A stretch of DNA of 37,103 nucleotides from a virus, in IMG/VR virus record IMGVR_UViG_3300007960_000067, positions 1 to 37,103 of that record, one strand, 5' to 3'. Made by a program: the position numbers and the translations under genes. Below, piece by piece: positions 17,550 to 25,771 of this stretch. Within the stretch, counting starts at the first letter, position 1. The number at the start of each line of letters is the position of its first letter. The notes below the pieces were generated by a model that saw only the letters and a list, made by a program, of their open reading frames with translations, was not told the DNA's origin and made no database searches.

Positions 17550-17732
17550 ATGCTCAAAGATACTATTCAATCCGATTCGTCGTTGCTCGCACTGCATGAC
17601 GCGGGTAATGACTCAGGTTTGTTGACAGCACTGAATGCAGCAACGGAACAGGTTGTCACCAGTTACCCTGGGCAGACAGCACGGTCGGTAAGGTCGGTAC
17701 AGATTGGTCCTACGACGTACAACGCACACTGA
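17550..17732 (+). CDS. Small unknown protein, probably frameshifted
   Basis: As read, 60 residues from ATG 17550 (RBS AAGGAAAA). No family recognised. The frame ends at 17732, yet the -1 frame is open from 17612 and reads a plausible C-terminus (VGTDWSYDVQRTLTGGE, then IITDITGSAIVSRDNAS) to a TGA at 17795-17797. That stop overlaps the next gene's ATG as ATGA, the junction used by most genes here. The intact ancestral gene was therefore probably 17550-17797, broken by a one-base change, or it uses a frameshift I cannot pinpoint. Confidence 0.55.
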   Translation: MLKDTIQSDSSLLALHDAGNDSGLLTALNAATEQVVTSYPGQTARSVRSVQIGPTTYNAH

Positions 17733-17793
17733 CAGGTGGTGAGATCATCACCGACATTACAGGGTCAGCAATTGTCAGCAGGGATAACGCATC

Positions 17794-18159
17794 ATGAGCC
17801 CGGAAGTATTGGCGAACATCGAGCAGGCAACCGACTGGAGCAACCTGAGTGCTCTGGGAACACTCATGGCGTTGGTGTTGTGGTTTGCCATGAAGGGCTT
17901 GCCGAGCATTATGGAAAAGTGGGAAACCGCGTCGCAAACCGCGCGTGCTGATTTTCGCGAAGTGGTCACAGGACTGATTGAAGACCAAAGATCGCAGCGG
18001 GCGGAGTTTCGCGAGGAGCTTCGACTGCACCGTGAGATGTCGCAAGATTTGTCAAATGCAGGACACGAAGCAATGCGAGGTCTGGCTGAATCCGTCGACC
18101 AACTGCGAGCTGAGGTACATGCGACACGCTGCGAGGTTACACATCACGGTGACACCTAA
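17794..18159 (+). CDS. Small membrane protein with coiled coil
   Basis: Residues about 20-40 (LGTLMALVLWFAMKGLPSIM) form one membrane segment. A long charged coiled coil follows (ADFREVVTGLIEDQRSQRAE, EELRLHREMSQDLSNAGHE). This plan is shared by BhlA/XhlA-like holin-associated proteins and by inner-membrane spanins, but sequence alone does not decide. It stands apart from the lysis-type module at 33.6 kb. The ATG overlaps a stop in the frame discussed for the preceding gene. Confidence 0.75.
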   Translation: MSPEVLANIEQATDWSNLSALGTLMALVLWFAMKGLPSIMEKWETASQTARADFREVVTGLIEDQRSQRAEFREELRLHREMSQDLSNAGHEAMRGLAESVDQLRAEVHATRCEVTHHGDT

Positions 18160-18188
18160 AGCATTACTGCACCACAAAAGGAGCTGTC

Positions 18189-18425
18189 ATGGCAGCGAAG
18201 AAACCTGACCTGGTCGATGATATTCTTGCAGTGCCAAGAAGTGCAAAGTGCATTACATGGTTTGACAAACTCGACAAAGACAAACAATCCATTGCTCTCG
18301 CTGTTCGCGCGAAAATGCCGAAGCAGTTAGGATTATATCAGCCGATTGCTAAGCGACTGATTGACAAACTGGGTTTGCAAGTAACTCCGGGCACTGTTGC
18401 AGTATGGCTCAAAAACCATGAGTGA
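18189..18425 (+). CDS. Small HTH-like protein
   Basis: A 78-residue helical protein with a helix-turn-helix-like end (YQPIAKRLIDKLGLQVTPG, then TVAVWLKNHE). AAGGAG lies 8 bases before the ATG. It overlaps the metallophosphoesterase gene by 8 bases, so the two are translationally coupled and may work together. DNA binding is a suggestion from shape, not from a recognised family. Confidence 0.7.
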   Translation: MAAKKPDLVDDILAVPRSAKCITWFDKLDKDKQSIALAVRAKMPKQLGLYQPIAKRLIDKLGLQVTPGTVAVWLKNHE

Positions 18426-19623
18426 GCCTGAATCACTCGTTGATGAGATCGTCGGAGACATCCCGTCAAACAACACGGCCGACACATCGGAGAACGTGCT
18501 GGTCGATGAATCACCTGACGGGCTCAAGGTTTCAATCCGAACCTACAAGCAGATCGAGACAGCAAAGGCCGCTCTTGAGCATGCTGGTATCGATCAGGTT
18601 GTCTGGGAACCAGAGCGGGTGCGGATCAATAGTTACCAGGTCACACTCGGTGCAAAAAGCACGGACAGCGGCAAGCCTGAGAAACGGCAGATGATCGCAA
18701 TTAGCGTGGTCTGCAAACGCCGTTTCCGTGACTCAATCGTTGACGCCATCGACGAGCTGGCAAAGCGAGTCCACAAGCGATCGTACAAACTGCCCGCAAT
18801 CCGCAAACGCAAGCAGAAGGCCGACGCATCCACACTGGTTGTGGGATTGGTTGACAACCATTTCGGGAAACTCTGCTGGGGTCCAGAAGTCGGCAGCAAC
18901 TACGACCTGAAGCTTGCAGCGGAACTGTATGCCAGGGCAATCCGTTCGTCAGTCGAACACTGCAAAGCGGGCAACATTACGAAGGCAATCCTGCCGATCG
19001 GTAACGACTTCCTTCACGTTGACAACCGGATGTTGCAGACTGAGCAAGGCACCCCGCAGGACTTCGACGGGCGATTTCAGAAGATGCTTCAGGTTGCTGA
19101 AGAAGCGATTGTGTCAGCGGTTTCTGAACTGCGTGCTGTGTGTCCGGTCGAGTGCATCCATGTACCAGGTAATCACGATCGCACCACGTCAATGTTACTG
19201 GCTCGCTGCGTGCATTGGGCCTTCCACGGTGACAAGCACGTCACTGTTGATACGTCACCATGCCCTGTCAAGGTGAGGCAGTTCGGCGAGTGCATGTTGC
19301 TATTTGCGCACGGCGACGGGCCAAAGATTAAACACCTCATTGAAATGATGCCGGTCAAGTGGGCCGACGAATGGGCACGTTCAAAACGCTGTCGAGAAAT
19401 CCTCACTGGTCACCTACATCAAGAGAAACGAATCGAGCGGATTGGCACGCATGAGGAAGCCGGTGTGAAGGCTCGCATCCTGCCGAGTCTCAGCGGAACG
19501 GACTGGTGGCACTTCACGAGCGGCTACAGCCTGAGCCAGAAGGCGACGCAGAACCTGCTGTACTCGCACGACTACGGCATGACCGCAATCTACAGCGAGT
19601 CAGCAGAACAGTTGTTGTCATGA
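18418..19623 (+). CDS. Calcineurin-like metallophosphoesterase
   Basis: A phosphoesterase with a two-metal centre, acting on nucleic acid ends or nucleotides in relatives. All motif blocks are visible: Asp146-x-His148 (VDNHFG), GND at 195-197, GNHD at 251-254, AHGD at 297-300 and GHLH at 331-334. The first 130 residues form a separate N-terminal region with a basic stretch (RKRKQK). ATG 18418 overlaps the small HTH-like gene. Such enzymes appear in phages, but the substrate is unknown. Confidence 0.88.
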   Translation: MSEPESLVDEIVGDIPSNNTADTSENVLVDESPDGLKVSIRTYKQIETAKAALEHAGIDQVVWEPERVRINSYQVTLGAKSTDSGKPEKRQMIAISVVCKRRFRDSIVDAIDELAKRVHKRSYKLPAIRKRKQKADASTLVVGLVDNHFGKLCWGPEVGSNYDLKLAAELYARAIRSSVEHCKAGNITKAILPIGNDFLHVDNRMLQTEQGTPQDFDGRFQKMLQVAEEAIVSAVSELRAVCPVECIHVPGNHDRTTSMLLARCVHWAFHGDKHVTVDTSPCPVKVRQFGECMLLFAHGDGPKIKHLIEMMPVKWADEWARSKRCREILTGHLHQEKRIERIGTHEEAGVKARILPSLSGTDWWHFTSGYSLSQKATQNLLYSHDYGMTAIYSESAEQLLS

Positions 19624-19892
19624 TGGTCACGCTGCTTGGCAAGCGTTACCGCATCGAACGACCTCGAAGCATCACGCACGACGGCGAGCCACAGCACGGC
19701 GAGTGTGATCCACCGGACAAGCCAGGTAAAGCAATCCGCGTGGCCGATTATCTCGATGACCGCGTTGAGCTTGAGACGTACCTGCACGAAGCACTTCACG
19801 CCTGCGACTGGACCAAAGATGAATCGTGGGTTGAAACAACTGCTCATGACCTGTCCGTCATGCTTTGGCGGCTCGGATATCGCCGGGTCTGA
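19620..19892 (+). CDS. Mini zinc-metallopeptidase-like protein (HEALH)
   Basis: Only 90 residues. Residues 56-60 read HEALH, an HExxH zinc site, in the helix LETYLHEALHACDW, with acids 8-12 residues later (KDESWVE) that could supply the third ligand. The front half is short and mixed. ATG-ATG at 19620 overlaps the phosphoesterase stop. It could be a tiny peptidase or a zinc protein that has lost catalysis. A SprT- or ImmA-like relation is possible but not shown. Confidence 0.72.
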   Translation: MMVTLLGKRYRIERPRSITHDGEPQHGECDPPDKPGKAIRVADYLDDRVELETYLHEALHACDWTKDESWVETTAHDLSVMLWRLGYRRV

Positions 19893-20004
19893 TTATTTTT
19901 GCAATCTGCAAAGATTTTGCCCGAATTGGGGTTTCAATTCCGGTGCTGCTCGCCGATAGTGTCTTTCAGTGCAAGACACAAAACAAACGGCCAGGAAAAA
20001 CAAA
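19893..20004. promoter_or_regulatory. Module boundary with two inverted repeats
   Basis: The gap contains TTTGCA-ATC-TGCAAA (19898-19912), a short perfect inverted repeat, and a hairpin GAATTG/CAATTC (19923-19940, six-base loop). No clear T run or strong promoter is seen. It may hold an operator or weak terminator between modules. Confidence 0.35.
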
Positions 20005-20349
20005 ATGCTGCCGAGTGAATACATTAAACGCGGATGGTGCCAAGGAGCACATGCGATCAGCCACAACGGTCGCCGGTGTGACCTTGACTCACCGAAGGTT
20101 AAACAAGTCGATATCGTCGGGGCGTTGTTGCTGTCGGACGAAGCACCGGCGAACAAGTTCGAGTTGGTCATGCAGGCCGTCGACGATGATCGTAAACGCC
20201 GATTGAGCGAGTGTGAAGATTTGACTGCTTTAACTTCGGAGCGATGGCGAGAGCTGAAGAAGCCATCGGCAACGCTGATCGAGTGGCAGGATCAGGAGTT
20301 TCGAACGAAGGAAGATGTTATCCGCGTACTAAGGAGCGTAGGACTATGA
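20005..20349 (+). CDS. DUF6197-like protein
   Basis: A 114-residue protein whose first half (YIKRGWCQGAHAISHNGRR, then DIVGALLLS) follows the pattern of DUF6197 proteins common in phages and actinobacteria, whose role is unknown. AGGAAA precedes ATG 20005, preferred over an upstream start at 19969. It overlaps the next coiled-coil gene. Confidence 0.72.
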   Translation: MLPSEYIKRGWCQGAHAISHNGRRCDLDSPKVKQVDIVGALLLSDEAPANKFELVMQAVDDDRKRRLSECEDLTALTSERWRELKKPSATLIEWQDQEFRTKEDVIRVLRSVGL

Positions 20350-20648
20350 TGACGCGAGAGGACTTGGAGCGAAAGATCAGGATATCCCAAGGGATAATTG
20401 ATGAGCTTAACACGGAAAACCAAGAGCAGCAGTTGTACATCAATCATCTGCTGCAGGTCAAAAAGGATCTGAGCGAGTCGATCAAGCGAATGCTGAAAGC
20501 GGCTGACAGGATGTCGGATCTGTTTGCTGATATGCGAACAGCAAACGTCACTGCGGATGTGCAGGACAAACTGGCAGAAGTCCGCGACGAAAAGGTCAGG
20601 TCAAAATTCAGTAAGGTGACAATCGGAGAGGACGGCAGGTATGAATGA
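20346..20648 (+). CDS. Coiled-coil protein, unknown
   Basis: A 100-residue, highly charged, helical product (REDLERKIRISQGIIDELN, QEQQLYINHLLQVKKDLSES), probably a coiled coil through residues 5-60. ATG-ATG at 20346 overlaps the previous stop. No family recognised; a structural or regulatory partner of neighbouring small proteins is possible. Confidence 0.72.
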   Translation: MMTREDLERKIRISQGIIDELNTENQEQQLYINHLLQVKKDLSESIKRMLKAADRMSDLFADMRTANVTADVQDKLAEVRDEKVRSKFSKVTIGEDGRYE

Positions 20649-20748
20649 CCCAACAGGACTGCTTAACGACGCTCTAGCCTTTGGCTGCACAATGTTTGTC
20701 GGTTGTCTGACGTTGATTATGATCGCCGTTGGCAAGCCGCACAAATGA
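20641..20748 (+). CDS. 35-residue membrane microprotein
   Basis: A very short gene: ATG 20641 to TGA 20748. Residues about 13-30 (FGCTMFVGCLTLIMIAVG) make one hydrophobic segment ending in KPHK. GAGAGG lies about 9 bases before the ATG, and both ends overlap neighbours in the usual way (ATGA with the next gene), which supports translation. Role unknown. Confidence 0.6.
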   Translation: MNDPTGLLNDALAFGCTMFVGCLTLIMIAVGKPHK

Positions 20749-20930
20749 CAGGTGACGAGTTGTATCAGTGGCTCAAGCTGTACTGGCGACAGGACGGAAG
20801 TAGGCTCAAACACCTATACGGGTATGCCGTGCGAGGCGGGCGAATTGCTTACGCCAATCCAGCCGACGCGGTCATTTGGAAACATCGAGACACCCGGCAG
20901 CGGGAACACTATCAACCATATCAACTTTAG
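20745..20930 (+). CDS. Small unknown protein
   Basis: A 61-residue protein (TGDELYQWLKLYWRQDGSR, HLYGYAVRGGRIAYANPADA), aromatic-rich. ATG 20745 overlaps the microprotein stop. No family recognised. Confidence 0.6.
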   Translation: MTGDELYQWLKLYWRQDGSRLKHLYGYAVRGGRIAYANPADAVIWKHRDTRQREHYQPYQL

Positions 20931-20998
20931 AAGGCGATGTCGGTGCCATAGGTGTTCGAATTGATGCCGCTGCCGGGTTATTTTCAGGAGAGATGCAC

Positions 20999-22477
20999 AT
21001 GGATATTCATTTCAATACGCGGTCGCTGAGCGACTACCAGACATTCCTGCGTGTTCGGAAATGTCCGGTTTACAAGTTCCGCGGGAGTTGCGCCGTAGTC
21101 CCGGATGAATACGCTGATATGGTAGGAGTTGGCGGCAGACTGCCGACTGAAGATAACACATACCAAAGCCTACATGGGCTGTTCGACTACCAAAGAGACA
21201 TTGCGAAGACTGCAATCCGCAAAAAGAAATACGCCATTTTTGCCGATTGTGGACTTGGCAAAACCCTGATGATTCTTGAGTTTGCGATTCATGCAGCAAA
21301 AACGACTGGCAGGAAAGTCCTTATTGTATCTCCGCTAATGGTAGTCCGTCAGACAATCGCGGAAGCATTGAAGTGGTACGGCGATGAACTGGACATTGGG
21401 CGAGTCAATGCGAGTGAACTGCCGGAGTGGCTGAGCAACACTGAATCAGGAGCACAGATAGGCGTCACAAATTATGAATCCATCCGGGAGGACCTGCCAG
21501 CGGGTGGTATAGGTGCTTTGATATTGGATGAATCATCCATGCTGAAAAGTCATTACGGAGCATGGGGAACAAGGTTGATCGAGCTTGGGCGTGGTGTGCC
21601 ATACAAATTGGCTGCTACCGGAACACCTGCACCGAATGACAGGATTGAGTTTGCCAATCATGCTGTGTTTCTCGATCGAGCCAGAACGGTTAACGAGTTT
21701 CTGGCTTCATACTTTGTTAACCGTGGCCAGACCAACAACCGATGGGAATTGAAGCCACACGCTCTAAAGCCGTTCTACAGGTCGCTTGCAGACTGGTCGA
21801 TATTTCTCACGAATCCATCAACTTATGGTTGGCGTGATAACGTTGGTGTCACTCCGCCGATCCACATCCACATTGATGACGTGCCACTCACTAACGAACA
21901 GAGGACAGCAGCACAGCAGCTCACTGGTGACTTAGTCACTGCCAACATAGGTGGCATCGGCCAGCGGAGCAAGTTGTCTCAAATCGCAAAAGGCAAAGGC
22001 GGAATCCCAACAAACAAGCCCGCGTTCATTCGATCGCTTGTTGAAAGCTGGCCAAGTGAATCAACAATCATATGGTGCAATTACAATGATGAGCAGGACC
22101 GAATGGAAAAGACATTTCCTGATGCTGTCAGCGTATCTGGCGCAACTAAGGAATCCGATAGAGAATCCGCGATAGACAGATTCTTGGCAGGTGATGTCAA
22201 GGTGCTGATAACGAAGCCTAAGATATTAGGTTTCGGACTGAACCTGCAGATTGCAACTCGCCAGATATTCAGCGGGCTAAAGGATTCATATGAAGAATTT
22301 TATCAGGCGGTTAAACGCAGCAACCGCATCGGCTCAACAAAACCTTTGAACGTGCATATACCTGTCACCGAGTTAGAGGTGCCGTTCGTTGATAATGTGT
22401 TATCGAAAGCAAAACGTGTCGAAAGTGATGCTGAGGAACAGGAAATACTGTTCAAATCAATTAACGAGAAGGAGTGA
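20999..22477 (+). CDS. SNF2-like SF2 helicase
   Basis: An ATP-driven DNA translocase or helicase of 492 residues. Walker A is DCGLGKT (83-89), motif II ILDES (175-179), motif III ATGTP (206-210), and motif VI QAVKRSNRIGS near residue 440, in the SNF2-like order with two RecA-like lobes. AGGAG at 20986-20990 fits ATG 20999; the open frame extends to 20876 without a good start. It begins the replication/recombination module and probably assists fork restart or DNA remodelling. Confidence 0.88.
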   Translation: MDIHFNTRSLSDYQTFLRVRKCPVYKFRGSCAVVPDEYADMVGVGGRLPTEDNTYQSLHGLFDYQRDIAKTAIRKKKYAIFADCGLGKTLMILEFAIHAAKTTGRKVLIVSPLMVVRQTIAEALKWYGDELDIGRVNASELPEWLSNTESGAQIGVTNYESIREDLPAGGIGALILDESSMLKSHYGAWGTRLIELGRGVPYKLAATGTPAPNDRIEFANHAVFLDRARTVNEFLASYFVNRGQTNNRWELKPHALKPFYRSLADWSIFLTNPSTYGWRDNVGVTPPIHIHIDDVPLTNEQRTAAQQLTGDLVTANIGGIGQRSKLSQIAKGKGGIPTNKPAFIRSLVESWPSESTIIWCNYNDEQDRMEKTFPDAVSVSGATKESDRESAIDRFLAGDVKVLITKPKILGFGLNLQIATRQIFSGLKDSYEEFYQAVKRSNRIGSTKPLNVHIPVTELEVPFVDNVLSKAKRVESDAEEQEILFKSINEKE

Positions 22478-22483
22478 CTAGCA

Positions 22484-22837
22484 ATGAAAGTGGAAGTTGA
22501 CATTGATCCCTTTGACGCACTGCGTGCGATTCAGAACGAAGTGCATGAATGTGCAGTCGATAGGGGATGGTATGACGGAAGCACTGAACGAAACCAAGCG
22601 GAACTAATTGCATTGATTCATTCAGAGCTCAGTGAAGCGTTAGAAGCGTTTCGTTGCGACAATCCGCCAGACAAACACCTGCCAAAATTCGGCAATGCCG
22701 AGATCGAATTAGCAGATTGCGTGATTCGCATTCTGGACATGTGCGAACATGAGCGTATTGATCTGAGCAGTGCATTGCGAGCAAAGATGCAATTCAACTG
22801 GACACGTGAACGGCGACACGGCGGGAGGAAGTTCTAA
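22484..22837 (+). CDS. MazG-like nucleotide pyrophosphohydrolase
   Basis: The 117-residue all-helical protein shows the acidic metal-binding pairs of the MazG/dUTPase-like superfamily: HSELSEALEA (Glu 48, 51, 54) and EIELADCVIRILD (Glu 75, Asp 78), and ends RERRHGGRKF, typical of phage MazG-like proteins. It would hydrolyse (d)NTPs to monophosphates and may lower alarmone or shape the nucleotide pool. It lies 6 bases after the helicase and shares one base with the next start. Confidence 0.85.
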   Translation: MKVEVDIDPFDALRAIQNEVHECAVDRGWYDGSTERNQAELIALIHSELSEALEAFRCDNPPDKHLPKFGNAEIELADCVIRILDMCEHERIDLSSALRAKMQFNWTRERRHGGRKF

Positions 22838-23730
22838 TGAGCGACTTCGAAATCTATCACGGTGACTGTATACCGCACATGATGAATGACATGGAACCTG
22901 AAAGCGTAGACTTCTCAGTCTTTAGTCCGCCATTCCCATCACTGTACGCTTACACTGACAGTGAATCCGACATTGGCAACGTTGATGCAATGAGCGGTGA
23001 GGCGACAGTGCATATGAGCTTTCTGTTCAATGCACTGTTTCGGGTTCTAAAGCCCGGACGGGCCGCTGTGGTTCACGTGTGCCAGATACCACGGATGAAG
23101 CGAAGTGGTGGAGTTGGTCTATGCGACTTTCGCGGAATCAATATCCGGCTGGGTGAGCGGGCTGGCCTCGTCTATGAATACGACTGGAGCGTGAGAAAGA
23201 ACCCGCAAGCACAGGCGATTCGAACCAGATCACGTGAACTACAATTCGCTGGACTGGAATCCGACCGTGCTGCTCAACGAGGAACCTTGCAGGACTACCT
23301 AATTAAGTTTCGCAAACCGGGTGAAAACAAAACACCGATCAATGCATCTGGTCAAGTCAGCCGGAATGACTGGATTGATTGGGCTGAGGGTTGCTGGGAC
23401 GACATCCACGAGACTGACACGCTCAACACGGCAGCCGCAAAAGGTGACGGCGACACAAAGCATATTTGCCCGTTGCAATTAGAGGCGATTCGCAGATGCG
23501 TGTTGCTGTATTCCGATCCGGGCGAGTTGGTGTTCAGTCCGTTTACCGGAATCGGATCGGAAGGGTACATGGCTGTCGGTGGCAAGTCGCCAAAAACTGG
23601 CCGCAGAATTGACAATCCACGCAGATTCTATGGGTGCGAACTTAAGCAAGAATATCACGCAGCAGCGGTCAAGAATATCACTAAAGCCATCCAGTCCCGC
23701 GAGTCAGCTAAACAGGAAATGCTATTCTGA
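22837..23730 (+). CDS. Orphan DNA methyltransferase, SPPF type
   Basis: Residues 30-33 are SPPF, the motif IV of N4-cytosine (and some N6-adenine) methyltransferases. The AdoMet site FSPFTGIGSEGYMAV comes near residue 230, giving the beta-class motif order. The 297-residue protein fits PF01555-type enzymes. No restriction nuclease accompanies it, so protection from host restriction or regulation of phage DNA is likely. It belongs to the replication operon. Target sequence unknown. Confidence 0.88.
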   Translation: MSDFEIYHGDCIPHMMNDMEPESVDFSVFSPPFPSLYAYTDSESDIGNVDAMSGEATVHMSFLFNALFRVLKPGRAAVVHVCQIPRMKRSGGVGLCDFRGINIRLGERAGLVYEYDWSVRKNPQAQAIRTRSRELQFAGLESDRAAQRGTLQDYLIKFRKPGENKTPINASGQVSRNDWIDWAEGCWDDIHETDTLNTAAAKGDGDTKHICPLQLEAIRRCVLLYSDPGELVFSPFTGIGSEGYMAVGGKSPKTGRRIDNPRRFYGCELKQEYHAAAVKNITKAIQSRESAKQEMLF

Positions 23731-23846
23731 CAGCAACTGGGCAGAGGTGGAACCCTAGAGGCTACGAGGCAGGACACGGCAGGAAGTCAGTAGCCGCTCA
23801 GTTGTTTCAAAGCAGCGGGCCAGATCGACGCGAGGATACAACAAAG

Positions 23847-24151
23847 ATGGCGAAAAAAAAAAGACTCGAAATCGTCGTGCCTGTGCCAATGCCAACGTGG
23901 AACAGGTTGCTGGCGATGAACAGATTCCAGCGGATGAAAGTGCGGCATTTACTTCACGCGTTCATATCACTTTCCATCACATACGGAAGAGACTGGCCGA
24001 CCCTGACGGTCTATCGGGGAAAGCAGCAATCGACGGAATTGTTGAAGCTGGAATACTTCCAGACGATTCGGCCAAGTTTGTCGAAGAGGTTCGCCATCAG
24101 CAAATTAAAGGAAGCAAGGAAGAGACGGTAATTGTGATTCAGGAAATCTAA
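23847..24151 (+). CDS. RusA-like Holliday junction resolvase spread over two frames
   Basis: Frame one, from ATG 23847 (94 residues, to 24131), begins LEIVVPVPMPTWNRLLAMN, a RusA-like N-terminus. The -1 frame, open through the whole region and ending at 24151, carries the catalytic core: RVHITFHHIRKRLADPDG, KAAIDGIVEAGILPDDS, whose acids match the RusA active site. A run of ten A bases (23853-23862) right after the start lies in both frames. Either the gene is frameshifted, uses slippage, or two proteins overlap. The resolvase would cut recombination intermediates made by the Sak4-like protein. Confidence 0.65.
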
Positions 24152-24170
24152 CTTTTAGAAAGGCTGAGAA

Positions 24171-24950
24171 ATGAAGATTAACAGAGGCAAAAAACACAGG
24201 CCAAGACGTACGCTACTCTACGGCGTGCATGGTGTTGGCAAATCGCAGTGGGCGGCATCGGCCCCGGATGTCGTGTTCCTGAATCTTGAGGACGGACTGG
24301 ATGACATCGACTGTGCCAGTACCGACGTAATCACGCGATTCGATCGCGTCAAGGAGATACTGAACGAACTGAGTGCCGAGAAGCACGAGTTCAAAAACCT
24401 CGCGATTGACAGTGCTGACTGGCTGGAAAAGCTGATCCACAAGGAAGTTGCTGACGACCACGGCAAGACGCACATCAGTGAAATCGGCTACGGTGCTGGC
24501 TACAAATCAGCAATGGCGAAATGGCATCAACTGCTGTTTGGCCTCGACTGGATTCGTAACGAACGCGGCATGGGTGTCATCCTGCTGGCTCACTGCGACG
24601 TGAAGCGGTTCGAGTCACCGGAACAGGAAAGCTATGATCGATACCAGCCGGCCTTGCATCCGCTGGCGGCAGCGGCTCTGCAGGAATGGTGTGATGAAGT
24701 TCTGTTCGCTTCCTACCGGGTGTTCACGAAAAAGGAAGATCAGGGATTTAACAAGGAGCGGAACATCGCGGTTGGTGATGGCGAGCGGTACATCCGCACG
24801 CAGGAAACACCAGCAGTGCTGGCAAAGAACCGGCTCGACCTGCCGGCTGAGTTGCCAATGCCAAAGAACAACGGGTTTGCTGCGTACTCGCAGTATTTTC
24901 CGGGCAATATCGACGGCGTCGTCGTTGATGGATCATCGAAGCAAAAGTAG
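24171..24950 (+). CDS. Sak4-like RecA-type ATPase (recombinase)
   Basis: The 259-residue ATPase has Walker A GVHGVGKS at 18-25, an acidic LNLEDGLDDID stretch, a Walker B-like LAIDSADWLEKL, and the AHCDVKRFESPEQESYDRYQ segment typical of phage AAA_24/Sak4 proteins. These are single-strand annealing recombinases that work with an SSB. The adjacent DUF669-like gene is the usual partner. AAAGGCTGAGAA precedes the ATG. Confidence 0.85.
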   Translation: MKINRGKKHRPRRTLLYGVHGVGKSQWAASAPDVVFLNLEDGLDDIDCASTDVITRFDRVKEILNELSAEKHEFKNLAIDSADWLEKLIHKEVADDHGKTHISEIGYGAGYKSAMAKWHQLLFGLDWIRNERGMGVILLAHCDVKRFESPEQESYDRYQPALHPLAAAALQEWCDEVLFASYRVFTKKEDQGFNKERNIAVGDGERYIRTQETPAVLAKNRLDLPAELPMPKNNGFAAYSQYFPGNIDGVVVDGSSKQK

Positions 24951-24986
24951 GTTTGCAAAGTTTAACTTTTTGAGGAGTAGAGAAAA

Positions 24987-25439
24987 ATGGCTGATCTAAG
25001 TGGGTTCGATGCAAATGAAGTCGAACCGAATAAAGCGTTCACAGCGTTGCCGGCTGGTGACTATCCTGTCATCATTACGGATTCAAAAATGAAGCCGACC
25101 AAGAACGGCAACGGCAAGTACCTTGAACTGTCGCTTCAAGTGCTGGACGGACAGCACCAGAATCGGAAACTGTTTGACCGGCTGAACCTTGTCAATCCAA
25201 GTGACGTTGCGGTGCAGATTGCAAAGGGCACACTATCGGCGATCTGTCGAGCGGTTGACGTGCGAACACCGCAGGACTCGTCTGAACTGCACAACAGGCC
25301 ACTGGTGGCAACCGTAAAAATCCGCAAGGACCAAAACGGCAACAACCAAAACGAGATCGGCGGGTACAAGCCTCGCAGTGCGGCACCTGCCGAACAACCT
25401 GCACAGCCAGCACCGGCTGCCGGTGGCTCACCGTTCTGA
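24987..25439 (+). CDS. DUF669-like single-strand DNA-binding protein
   Basis: The 150-residue protein has the DUF669 pattern (LPAGDYPVIITDSKMKPTKN, GKYLELSLQVLDG, RKLFDRLNLVNPSDVAVQIA) and an Ala/Pro/Gln-rich tail ending GGSPF, reminiscent of an SSB tip. DUF669 proteins are SSB-like in phage recombination modules and pair with Sak4 ATPases. GAGGAG lies before ATG 24987. A strong terminator follows. Confidence 0.82.
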   Translation: MADLSGFDANEVEPNKAFTALPAGDYPVIITDSKMKPTKNGNGKYLELSLQVLDGQHQNRKLFDRLNLVNPSDVAVQIAKGTLSAICRAVDVRTPQDSSELHNRPLVATVKIRKDQNGNNQNEIGGYKPRSAAPAEQPAQPAPAAGGSPF

Positions 25440-25462
25440 TCTGAGTTTGTTGCTTCTCTCCG

Positions 25463-25524
25463 CCAGCGGTGCGGTAGGGTTCCTCTCGCCCTGTCTCAGC
25501 AACCGCACCGCTGGTCTTTTTTTT
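25463..25524 (+). terminator. Bipartite intrinsic terminator
   Basis: A perfect 13-bp stem, CCAGCGGTGCGGT (25463-25475) with ACCGCACCGCTGG (25502-25514), has an AGGG...CCCT pairing inside the loop and eight T at 25517-25524. The next gene's RBS follows at once, so any read-through translates it. Confidence 0.88.
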
Positions 25525-25537
25525 GAAAGGTGAACCC

Positions 25538-25771
25538 ATGCCCGGTGTCGATGGTGTCCTTGATGTCAATCTGCCAGTTGAAGTTGAACGGCCAACAGCC
25601 GAAGAAAGTGCGAAACGCCGACCGATTCGGCGGGCGGTGTATCGCGTGATGAAATCGCTTGATGCGGTTGAGGTTGGGCCAGATTTGGGCGAGTATCAAA
25701 AGGGCGTTTGCAAGATCATCGCTCAGGCAATCATAGACGTTGAGAACCTCGTGGACGGTGTTGAAGCATGA
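25538..25771 (+). CDS. Small unknown protein before helicase
   Basis: A 77-residue protein (ESAKRRPIRRAVYRVMKSLD, then KGVCKIIAQAIIDVENLVDG), helical and slightly basic. GAAAGG precedes ATG 25538 directly after the terminator. It overlaps the helicase start by 4 bases and is probably co-translated with it. No family recognised. Confidence 0.7.
   Translation: MPGVDGVLDVNLPVEVERPTAEESAKRRPIRRAVYRVMKSLDAVEVGPDLGEYQKGVCKIIAQAIIDVENLVDGVEA

Noticed and set aside
20876-20998. Longer N-terminus for the SNF2-like helicase
   Set aside because: The frame is open, but AGGAG with proper spacing precedes ATG 20999, and the extra 41 residues overlap the upstream gene and look non-conserved in style.
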